NCBI GenBank assembly: GCA_964505325.1
Contig: CAZDHT010000267.1
Coordinates: 1 to 7,041 of the forward strand
DNA length: 7,041 nucleotides
Direction: 5' to 3'
Source: CAZDHT01 sp964505325
GTDB taxonomy: Bacteria > Planctomycetota > PUPC01
Shown here: positions 1-5,477 of the stretch, piece by piece
How positions within the stretch are numbered: position 1 is the first letter of the stretch
How the letters are laid out: each line of letters starts with the position of its first letter
The notes under the pieces: model-generated
What the model was told of the DNA's origin: nothing
What the model saw: only the letters and a program-made list of their open reading frames with translations
The model's database searches: none
Translations under genes and position numbers: made by a program

Positions 1-1
1 G

Positions 2-682
2 GGCTTGCGCCGCGATCTTGACCGTCTCGGGCTCACTCCGTTCTCGGTTCACTCGCCGTCCGACGGCTGGCACACCGCAGACTCGGACCCCGAGGTCCGG
101 CGCGCCGCCGTCGAGGCAACCTGCAAATCGCTGGAATGGGCGGCGGAGGTCGGCGCCGGAGTCGTAGTGGTGCATCCCAGTTCTTCCCGAGAGGAGGAGA
201 ACCCAGCCGGGCCGAAGCTTGCCCGCGCACGTTCCCGGGAATCGCTCTCGGTTTTCGCCGAGCGTGCCGGCGAACTTGGCCTGGCGATCGCCGTCGAAAA
301 CCTGCCCATCCGGGAGCACAAGTTCCGGGCCGGCACGACGGTGGCGGACGTCTTGGGGCTGATCGATGGGCTTGGCGACCACGTGGGCGTGTGCCTGGAC
401 GCCGGTCACAGCAACCTCAACGGCCTCGATCCGGCCGAGGAAGCCGTTCTTGCCGGTGACAAGCTGTTCACCATGCACCTTCAGGACAACGATCGCTCGG
501 GCGACCAGCACCGCCCGCCCGGCCGTGGCACCGTCAACTGGGACGCCGTGCTCGGCGTGCTGGAGCAGATGGGCTACACGGGCGGCCGCATGTTCGAAGT
601 GGGAGCGGGCGAGGCCGGCGCCGAGCAAACCCTGAACACCCTCGCCGAGATCCGCGACCGGTGGCTCTCGCCGCAGGCTTGA
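2..682 (+). CDS. Sugar phosphate isomerase/epimerase-like TIM barrel protein (5' partial)
   Basis: The frame is open from the left edge, so the gene almost certainly starts upstream. The TTG at 5 is not a convincing start because it falls just before the second barrel strand. Counting from that codon (225 residues), the family pattern is clear: His16 in FSVHSPSDGW, His57 in VVVHPS, Glu98 in AIAVENLP, Asp132 and His135 in CLDAGHSN, His158 in MHLQDND, His169 in QHRPPGRG and Glu198 in MFEVG. These are the metal-ligand positions of the xylose-isomerase-like/AP-endonuclease-2 superfamily. Members isomerise or epimerise sugars, inositols or related compounds using a divalent metal. The substrate cannot be read from the sequence. 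About 40-60 N-terminal residues are probably missing, judging from usual family lengths. No signal peptide can be assessed. A 35-base gap separates it from the next gene, so co-transcription is likely. The family call is firm; the reaction is open. Confidence 0.9.
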   Translation, partial: GLRRDLDRLGLTPFSVHSPSDGWHTADSDPEVRRAAVEATCKSLEWAAEVGAGVVVVHPSSSREEENPAGPKLARARSRESLSVFAERAGELGLAIAVENLPIREHKFRAGTTVADVLGLIDGLGDHVGVCLDAGHSNLNGLDPAEEAVLAGDKLFTMHLQDNDRSGDQHRPPGRGTVNWDAVLGVLEQMGYTGGRMFEVGAGEAGAEQTLNTLAEIRDRWLSPQA

Positions 683-702
683 GAGGTCGATGTGGTGTCA
701 CT

Positions 703-708
703 AAGGAG
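703..708 (+). promoter_or_regulatory. Ribosome binding site of the ExbD-like lipoprotein gene
   Basis: AAGGAG lies 9 bases before ATG 718 and 6 bases before an in-frame GTG at 715. It supports a start here rather than at the upstream GTG at 661, which lies inside the preceding gene and would put 19 residues ahead of the signal peptide. Confidence 0.65.
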
Positions 709-717
709 ACGCGCGTG

Positions 718-1668
718 ATGAGCGATCGTTTGCGTGTGCTGGCCGTTCTGCCCGCGCTGTTGGTTGGGGCGTTGGGGTGCGGGAGTCTGAAGAGAGCGGA
801 AGAGCCGCCGCCGGTCGAACGACTGAAGGAAATGATCAGCCGGGCCGCGTCGCTCAGCCCCCGCGAGTTTGCCGAGCTTGTCGACGCAGGACGGTCACCG
901 GACCTGACCAAGTGGCCGAGTCACCCGCTGACGCTGGTGATGTTCGTCCCCGTCAAGGTAACGGCCAAGAGGCCGCCCACCGGTACGGACTTCAAGCTGC
1001 TGGCCGCGGACGGCATGGCGAACCCGGCGAAGCTGGCCGAGACGATGGCGCCGTGGCGCCGGCCAACGGGGAAGGGCGGCCGGGCGCCGAAGCCGTCCGA
1101 TTACGCGTCGCTCATTCGCCCCGAGTACATCACAAACTGCACGCGCACTGCCAACGGCGATACGATCACGGGCACGGTCTTCGTGCGGGCGAAAGGTGTG
1201 TACGAGGCGACAGTCGAGTACGTCGCCGGCCGCGGCCCGGCAGGCTGGCGCATCGAGGAATTGCGGATGCCCAAGAGCGGCGTGAGCACGCTCCTCACCG
1301 TGCGGGGTACGTGGGTCTGCCGGCCACCCGCCTGGGGGGTGCCCCTCGGGGGCGGCCCACCCCTCGAAGCGATCATGCCGCCCGAATACAGCGAGAAGCC
1401 CGAGCCGCTGCCTGAACCCGACAGAATCGCGATCAACATCCGGAAGGACGGGACACTTGTGGTCGACGGCAAGACCCTGGCGGGTGACGAGCTCGCCGAG
1501 GCGCTGAGGCAAGCCGCCAAGCGCAACACCCGGACCCCCGTCATCCTGCGGGCCGACGGCGACGTTCAATACAAGCGCGTCATGGACGTCCTGGACGCGT
1601 GTCTGAGGGCGGGGATGACGAGTGTATCGTTCGCGGCGACCAAGAAGCGCGCCAAGAAGAGCCCATGA
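718..1668 (+). CDS. Predicted lipoprotein with C-terminal ExbD/TolR-like domain (paralogue A)
   Basis: The protein has 316 residues from ATG 718; GTG 715 is an equally placed alternative. Residues 1-20 form a basic plus hydrophobic leader ending in GALGC with Cys21, a plausible if not ideal lipobox. Residues 30-225 form a domain I do not recognise, with landmarks RLKEMISRAASLSP, PLTLVM, YASLIRPEY, Cys141 before TR, GDTITGT and GWRIEELRMPKS. A Pro/Glu-rich linker (about 222-235) leads to residues 237-308, which match the periplasmic domain of ExbD/TolR: IRKDGTLVVDGK, then TPVILRAD, then YKRVMDVLDACLRAG. ExbD and TolR normally anchor this domain with one transmembrane helix bearing a proton-path Asp; that helix is absent here. 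Export to the periplasm with lipid anchoring is inferred. The function is unknown: a role in envelope assembly or peptidoglycan contact is possible, but a canonical motor role is unlikely. A paralogue lies at 2476-3405. Confidence 0.87.
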   Translation: MSDRLRVLAVLPALLVGALGCGSLKRAEEPPPVERLKEMISRAASLSPREFAELVDAGRSPDLTKWPSHPLTLVMFVPVKVTAKRPPTGTDFKLLAADGMANPAKLAETMAPWRRPTGKGGRAPKPSDYASLIRPEYITNCTRTANGDTITGTVFVRAKGVYEATVEYVAGRGPAGWRIEELRMPKSGVSTLLTVRGTWVCRPPAWGVPLGGGPPLEAIMPPEYSEKPEPLPEPDRIAINIRKDGTLVVDGKTLAGDELAEALRQAAKRNTRTPVILRADGDVQYKRVMDVLDACLRAGMTSVSFAATKKRAKKSP

Positions 1669-2111
1669 CCAGGAAACCCCTTCCGCCGACTTGCTTCCTC
1701 GGGGCGCTCGTGGCGCAGGTGATCCTGCATTTCCTGCTGCCAGGCTGCCGCGTGGTTCCGTTTCCGTGGAACTTGCTCGGCGCGGCGCCGTTGGCGCTGG
1801 GCTTGGCCGTGGAAGTGATCGCCGACCGGGCGTTCAAGACACATAACACCACCGTCAAGCCGTTCGAGACGTCCTCGGTGTTGGTTACGGACGGTGTGTT
1901 CGCGATCAGCAGGAATCCGATGTATCTGGGGTTCGTGCTCGTTCTTCTGGGGGTCGCCGTGCTGATGGGATCATGGACCCCGTACGTCGTGGTTGTCGTC
2001 TTCGCGGTGTTGATGGATGTGCTCTTCATCCGCGTCGAGGAACGGATGCTGGAGAAAACGTTCGGCGAGGCATGGCGGGAGCACAAGACAAAAGTCCGGC
2101 GGTGGGTCTGA
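1665..2111 (+). CDS. Isoprenylcysteine carboxyl methyltransferase / phospholipid methyltransferase family membrane protein
   Basis: The protein has 148 residues. ATG 1665 overlaps the TGA of the preceding lipoprotein gene (ATGA), which implies translational coupling. Open frame upstream to 1599 runs inside that gene and is not needed. There are hydrophobic segments at about residues 10-28, 36-53, 87-102 and 105-122. The family signature is complete: TTVKPFETS at 62-70, GVFAISRNPMYLGF at 77-90, a paired Glu at 125-126 in RVEERMLEKTFG, and a C-terminal EHKTKVRRW. These belong to the ICMT/PEMT superfamily of integral membrane SAM-dependent methyltransferases, in which the RNPxY region and the C-terminal Glu/Arg positions form the cofactor site. 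Bacterial members methylate lipids or small hydrophobic acceptors and are poorly assigned, so the substrate is unknown. The overlap suggests fixed co-production with the lipoprotein, but modification of that protein is only a guess. Confidence 0.93.
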   Translation: MTRKPLPPTCFLGALVAQVILHFLLPGCRVVPFPWNLLGAAPLALGLAVEVIADRAFKTHNTTVKPFETSSVLVTDGVFAISRNPMYLGFVLVLLGVAVLMGSWTPYVVVVVFAVLMDVLFIRVEERMLEKTFGEAWREHKTKVRRWV

Positions 2112-2116
2112 AGACG

Positions 2117-2157
2117 CCGCTTGGCGCCTGGCTCCTCGAGCGTGTGCGCCCGAGCGG
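2117..2157. terminator. Hairpin between convergent genes, possible bidirectional transcription end
   Basis: Bases 2117-2127 (CCGCTTGGCGC) can pair with 2146-2157 (GCGCCCGAGCGG) to give an 11-bp stem with one bulged C at 2151, one G-U pair and an 18-base loop. It sits 5 bases after the methyltransferase stop and 14 bases beyond the stop of the reverse small gene, where a shared terminator would be expected. No T-tract follows on either strand, so classical intrinsic termination is not supported. Confidence 0.25.
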
Positions 2158-2171
2158 TTGGCTGAGAACGG

Positions 2172-2321
2172 TCACTTCTTCTCCCGGAGCTCCTTCAGTG
2201 CCTGCTGCCGGTTTTGCTCGAGGCGGCGGGCCTCGAGGGCGCGGCAGCCGAGACCAAGCACGCTCGGCCCGAGGAGGATCAGGTCCGTCCACTTCACCGC
2301 GTGTTCTCCGACAGACATCAT
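2172..2321 (-). CDS. Small hypothetical protein, short hydrophobic segment plus charged helix
   Basis: This reverse-strand frame encodes 49 residues from ATG 2321 (a second ATG follows immediately at 2318) to TGA at 2174-2172. It fills a stretch otherwise without a gene. Its codons use G or C at most third positions, like the neighbours. Residues 14-26 are hydrophobic (LILLGPSVLGLGC). Residues 27-49 are strongly charged and read as one amphipathic or coiled-coil-like helix with Leu or Ala at heptad-like spacing, ending in EKK. The GLGC at 23-26 resembles a lipobox, so a tiny lipoprotein is one possibility; a short membrane-associated peptide is the other. Against the lipoprotein reading, the segment before the hydrophobic stretch carries Glu6 and Asp13 and only one Lys. 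No Shine-Dalgarno is visible upstream; an in-frame stop lies at 2348-2346. I know of no family. It is probably real, but not secure. Confidence 0.5.
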   Translation of the reverse strand: MMSVGEHAVKWTDLILLGPSVLGLGCRALEARRLEQNRQQALKELREKK

Positions 2322-2376
2322 GGCGCCGCGACCGGTAGACGGGCGTCATCATACCCGGCCCCGGCACCGCACACCA

Positions 2377-2405
2377 TTGATTTCCGCCCGGCCAGAAGGC
2401 ACAAT
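2377..2405 (+). promoter_or_regulatory. Candidate sigma70-type promoter of the second gene block
   Basis: TTGATT (2377-2382) and CACAAT (2400-2405) each match the consensus at four of six bases and are separated by exactly 17 bases. Initiation near 2412 would give a leader of about 64 bases before ATG 2476. The position suits a new transcription unit after the reverse small gene. Such matches also occur by chance. Confidence 0.3.
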
Positions 2406-2419
2406 CTACGGAGCGTCCC

Positions 2420-2434
2420 GGCCTGAGTCAGGCC
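2420..2434. promoter_or_regulatory. Perfect 7-bp dyad, possible operator
   Basis: GGCCTGA (2420-2426) and TCAGGCC (2428-2434) are exact reverse complements around one central G. A one-base loop cannot form an efficient RNA hairpin, so a protein-binding dyad fits better. It lies about 8 bases beyond the predicted transcription start of the second block, where a repressor would block transcription. No regulator gene is visible in the window. Confidence 0.3.
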
Positions 2435-2461
2435 CGTGGACGAGCACGATGGCGCGAGCGG

Positions 2462-2468
2462 AAGGAGG
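2462..2468 (+). promoter_or_regulatory. Ribosome binding site deciding the start of paralogue B
   Basis: AAGGAGG ends 7 bases before ATG 2476. The reading frame stays open far upstream with in-frame ATGs at 2320 and 2449, so this site and the signal peptide that follows it are what fix the start. Confidence 0.8.
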
Positions 2469-2475
2469 GAGTGCG

Positions 2476-3405
2476 ATGAAGTGGATCGTGAACACGGCGG
2501 CGGCTGTCATCATCACGGCCTCGGGCCTGGCGTGGGCGCAGGCGGCTGATCCGCCGTCCGGCGAACGCCTCAAGCAGATGATCAGCGGTGCGGCGTCGCT
2601 CACCCCCGAGCAGTTCGACCTGCTGACGGGCGGCAAGGCGCCGGTGTTCGTCGAATGGCCCACGCAGCCGCTGACGCTGGTGATGATGACACCCTACAAA
2701 GTGGTGAGCAAGAAAGCGCCTCCCAGCGACTTCAAGCCGCTGGGCGGGGCCGACGCGGGCCCCGAGACGCTGCTCCGCGCGGTCGCTCCCTGGCATCCCA
2801 GGCGGAAGGGCGGCCCGAAGCCCGACTACGCCTCGGTGATCCGCCCCGAGTACGTCACGAAGTGCACACGCGTCGTCAAGGGCGACACCATCACCGGAAC
2901 GATATCCGTCCGTGTCGAGGGGGCGTACGAGGGCGCGATCGACTATGTCGCCGGCCTCGGCCCGAAGGGCTGGCGCATCGAGGAACTCCGCCTGCCCAAG
3001 AGCCGGATGCGTGTCGTGTTGACCGTCCGGGGCGAATGGGTCGCTCGGTTCCCCGCCGGCGTGCAGCCGCCCGGGATGCAGGACACCGGCGAGGGCCCGC
3101 AGCTTGAAGCCTTCCTCCCGCCGGACCTTGATGACGAGCCGGAGCCGCCGCCCGTCCACACGGAGATCGCTGTCAACATCCGGAAGGACGGCTCGCTCGT
3201 TATTGCCGGCAAGAGCGTCACGGACGACCAGCTTGTTGAACTTGTGACGCGCGCCGCGAAGCGCGACAAGCGCACCCCGGTCATCCTCCGCGCCGACCCC
3301 AAGGTCCCATACAGGCGCGTCATTGAGATACTGGATGCGTGCCGAAAGGCGGGGGTGAAGAACGTGTCGTTTGCCACGCTGAAGAACGCCGACAAAAACA
3401 AGTGA
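2476..3405 (+). CDS. Secreted protein with C-terminal ExbD/TolR-like domain (paralogue B)
   Basis: The protein has 309 residues. Residues 1-23 form a Sec signal peptide (MKW, hydrophobic core, AQA with cleavage before Ala24), not a lipobox. The rest aligns along its whole length with the lipoprotein at 718-1668. Shared blocks are ERLKQMISGAASL, PLTLVM, YASVIRPEY, Cys130 before TR, GDTITGT, YVAGLGPKGWRIEELRLPKS and LTVRGEW. An acidic Pro-rich linker (about 215-228) leads to the ExbD/TolR-like domain at 230-303. In that domain I count about 43 identical residues of 73 against paralogue A. As in A, the transmembrane anchor of ExbD is missing; here the mature protein should be soluble in the periplasm or outside. 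It is probably first in an operon with the propeller protein 28 bases downstream. The N-terminal domain is unrecognised and the function unknown. Confidence 0.9.
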   Translation: MKWIVNTAAAVIITASGLAWAQAADPPSGERLKQMISGAASLTPEQFDLLTGGKAPVFVEWPTQPLTLVMMTPYKVVSKKAPPSDFKPLGGADAGPETLLRAVAPWHPRRKGGPKPDYASVIRPEYVTKCTRVVKGDTITGTISVRVEGAYEGAIDYVAGLGPKGWRIEELRLPKSRMRVVLTVRGEWVARFPAGVQPPGMQDTGEGPQLEAFLPPDLDDEPEPPPVHTEIAVNIRKDGSLVIAGKSVTDDQLVELVTRAAKRDKRTPVILRADPKVPYRRVIEILDACRKAGVKNVSFATLKNADKNK

Positions 3406-3419
3406 GACGCCCCCACCCG

Positions 3420-3426
3420 AAGGAGG
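3420..3426 (+). promoter_or_regulatory. Ribosome binding site for the GTG start of the propeller protein
   Basis: AAGGAGG lies 7 bases before GTG 3434. An ATG at 3427, directly abutting this site, is in another frame and too close to be used, so the GTG is the start. Confidence 0.8.
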
Positions 3427-3433
3427 ATGTCCC

Positions 3434-5440
3434 GTGAGACGCATTCTCGTCCTGGCTGCGGTCGTGCTGGCCCCGGCATACGGAGCGGCGACCGAGAAGC
3501 TGCTGTGCTCGTTCGAGAAGGACGAGGTCGCCAAGTGGGGCGCCACGTTCAAGTCCGCGTCCGCCAGCGAGTACGTGACCACGCGGTTCAACTACTACAA
3601 GGACGTCGGGACCGGTACCACCGACACGGCGACGCACGGGAAATGGTCGCTGGTCCGCACCATCGGGGACCGCTACAACTTCCTTCGCAAGGGCAACCGC
3701 ACGATCTACTACGAGCACGTGCGGATGGGCCGCGTGCTGAGCACCTACGGCTGGTTCCGCCGCGCCTTCCCAACGGATTGGTCGGCCTACGACTTGCTGC
3801 GGATCGACGTCCGCACCAGCGGGCCGTCCGTCCGCCTGCGCGTCGAGCTGGAGGACGAGTTCATCGCCCACCCGGTCGTGCGGACGTTCAAGCTCCCGGG
3901 CGGCAAGTGGGCCACGCTCGAGATCGACGTGGCGCGGGCCGCGAGGGAGCGGCGGCTCGACCGCGCGAAGATGGCGGTGTTGACGGCCATCGTTGTCGAA
4001 CGCCTCGACGGCGAGCGGCCGTTCAAGGTGCGACTGGACAACATCCGCCTGGCGAACCGCAACGCGAAGGCGACGCGGACCGTCCTGCGCGATTCGTCAC
4101 CCCTGACGCCGCCGACGCATCTGCGCGCGAAGGCCGTTGATCTCAAACCGTTCGCCATCGCGAAGACGGCCCCGGCGGCTGGCGTGGTCGGGATGATTCC
4201 CATCCCGCGCAAGCCATCGTACGACCTGATGATGGTCATGGAGCGCGCGATCGGCGGCTTCGGCCACGGCGGGGTCATCGTCGTCAACGGCCCGAACGTG
4301 TATCTGTCGCTCGACGCCGGCAAGACGTGGACCGGGCTCGACGGCACGGGCGCTTCGACTCGCCTGTCGCGCGATCATCGCGGGCACCACCGCGCCACCG
4401 CGACCATCCTGGGCACGGACATCTTCACAGCGTACTGCACGAGCCGATGCGCCGGCGGCGGCGGACGGACGCGGAACCATTTCACGAAGGCGATTCGCGA
4501 CAAGACCGGCTGGCGGATCGGTCCCGAGGTCGCCATCGAGACGGGCGCGCGGCACTGCACCGGACGGCTGTCCATCGCCCGGGCCAAGTCCGGCCGCCTC
4601 TGGTGCGCGTGGATGCACGCCGGACGCCTGGGCGGCGAGGTGCGGGCGAAGTTCTCCGGTGCCGGGGTGAGGTGGTACGACGCCGGGCTCAACGGCCGCG
4701 TCGGCGCCGGCGGGACCAGCGGGCCGTACCTCTCGCGATTCGGTGACGATGTAATCTGTGTCTGGCGACGTGGCCAGGAGGCCATCGTCTGGAGCCAGGC
4801 CCGCTGCATCACTGCCCGAGTCAAGGCTGTCGGAAAGGATGGAGCGGTGACGCTCGACGTCGGAGCCAGGCACGGCGTGCGGCGCGACGGCACGTTTGTC
4901 GATGAGAACACGTACCTCCCTCACGCCTTTCGGGTGACCGAGGTCAAGCCGGACGAGTCACGCGCCGTGCTGTGGGATGGAATTGGGAATATCACGAAGG
5001 CCGGCGAGTCGCTGTCCGGCTTCGCGTGGACGAAGCCGAAGCCCATCACGCGCCAGCACCGCTCGTGCTGCGTGGCCACGGGCAGCGACAGCCGCCTCTA
5101 CGTGCTGGCGACCGCGCCCAAGGCCGTTGGCAAGGTCCTTCGCTTCGACGGCAAGGGCTGGACGGATGATACGCCGCCCGACCTGGTGCGGTCGGCGCCT
5201 CTGCCGCTGCTCGTCGCGTGCGGCGACCGGATGGCGTGCGTGTGGAACGCGAACGGCAAGCTGATGCTGAGCATCAAGCCGAACGGCGGCAAATGGGGCG
5301 CGGCGAAACTGGTGGCCGAGGAGAAGGAGCCGATGGTCAGCCTGGCCGCGCCGCAGATCGCGCCCGACGCGTTCATCCCCATCGCGTGGAGCACCAAGAG
5401 CCGCAAGTTTATCAAGGTCGTCGCCGTGCCCGTGAAGTGA
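3434..5440 (+). CDS. Secreted protein: carbohydrate-binding-like N-terminus plus sialidase-type beta-propeller
   Basis: The protein has 668 residues with a GTG start. Residues 1-17 or so are a signal peptide (MRRILVLAAVVLAPAYG, then AATEK). Residues 22-207 look like a beta-jelly-roll of the carbohydrate-binding type: LLCSFEKDE, DLLRIDVRT, RLRVELEDEF, a GGKWATLEIDV strand and the closing RLDNIRLAN. From about 245 a beta-propeller follows, with one textbook Asp-box, SLDAGKTW at 292-299, and repeated blade strands such as GRLWCAWMHAG (388), DVICVWRRG (439), SRLYVLATAP (553) and RMACVWNANGKL (599). Residues 457-515 look like a small beta-barrel inserted in the propeller. Asp-boxes mark sialidases and other propellers, but I cannot identify the arginine triad and nucleophile of GH33, so enzymatic activity is uncertain; glycan binding or hydrolysis outside the cytoplasm is inferred. 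It is Cys-rich for a secreted protein. It lies 28 bases after paralogue B and 37 bases before the GH123-like gene. Confidence 0.88.
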   Translation: MRRILVLAAVVLAPAYGAATEKLLCSFEKDEVAKWGATFKSASASEYVTTRFNYYKDVGTGTTDTATHGKWSLVRTIGDRYNFLRKGNRTIYYEHVRMGRVLSTYGWFRRAFPTDWSAYDLLRIDVRTSGPSVRLRVELEDEFIAHPVVRTFKLPGGKWATLEIDVARAARERRLDRAKMAVLTAIVVERLDGERPFKVRLDNIRLANRNAKATRTVLRDSSPLTPPTHLRAKAVDLKPFAIAKTAPAAGVVGMIPIPRKPSYDLMMVMERAIGGFGHGGVIVVNGPNVYLSLDAGKTWTGLDGTGASTRLSRDHRGHHRATATILGTDIFTAYCTSRCAGGGGRTRNHFTKAIRDKTGWRIGPEVAIETGARHCTGRLSIARAKSGRLWCAWMHAGRLGGEVRAKFSGAGVRWYDAGLNGRVGAGGTSGPYLSRFGDDVICVWRRGQEAIVWSQARCITARVKAVGKDGAVTLDVGARHGVRRDGTFVDENTYLPHAFRVTEVKPDESRAVLWDGIGNITKAGESLSGFAWTKPKPITRQHRSCCVATGSDSRLYVLATAPKAVGKVLRFDGKGWTDDTPPDLVRSAPLPLLVACGDRMACVWNANGKLMLSIKPNGGKWGAAKLVAEEKEPMVSLAAPQIAPDAFIPIAWSTKSRKFIKVVAVPVK

Positions 5441-5467
5441 AGACAATCGTACCGAATCGTCCCTTGT

Positions 5468-5474
5468 GAGGTGA
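5468..5474 (+). promoter_or_regulatory. Ribosome binding site of the GH123-like gene
   Basis: GAGGTGA pairs with seven bases of the 16S rRNA tail and ends 3 bases before ATG 5478, a normal placement for this register. The TGA inside it (5472-5474) is in frame with the gene and closes off any earlier start. Confidence 0.65.
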
Positions 5475-5477
5475 CAA

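Noticed and set aside
1332..1372. G- and C-run region (GGGGTGCCCC, then GGGGGCGGCCCACCCC) that could fold into a hairpin
   Set aside because: It lies within the coding sequence of paralogue A and encodes a Gly/Pro-rich linker; the runs follow from codon choice and have no terminator or regulatory context.
2017..2475. Upstream extension of paralogue B to ATG 2320, ATG 2449 or earlier
   Set aside because: The extension would bury the signal peptide and lacks ribosome sites, whereas AAGGAGG is correctly placed for ATG 2476.
2428..3591. Reverse-strand open frame of 387 codons opposite paralogue B
   Set aside because: The forward frame has a signal peptide, a ribosome site and a paralogue elsewhere in the window; the reverse product is Arg/His/Ala-rich without domain features.
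3427..4140. Forward open frame of 237 codons from ATG 3427
   Set aside because: Its ATG directly abuts the ribosome site of the real GTG-started gene and the product is an Arg-rich shadow.
4097..4924. Reverse-strand open frame of 275 codons opposite the propeller gene
   Set aside because: It is a mirror of the strong third-position GC bias in the forward gene, with no motif and no start site support.
5445..5460. AATCGT repeated twice with 10-base period between the propeller and GH123-like genes
   Set aside because: Two six-base copies in a 37-base gap are too little to separate from chance.
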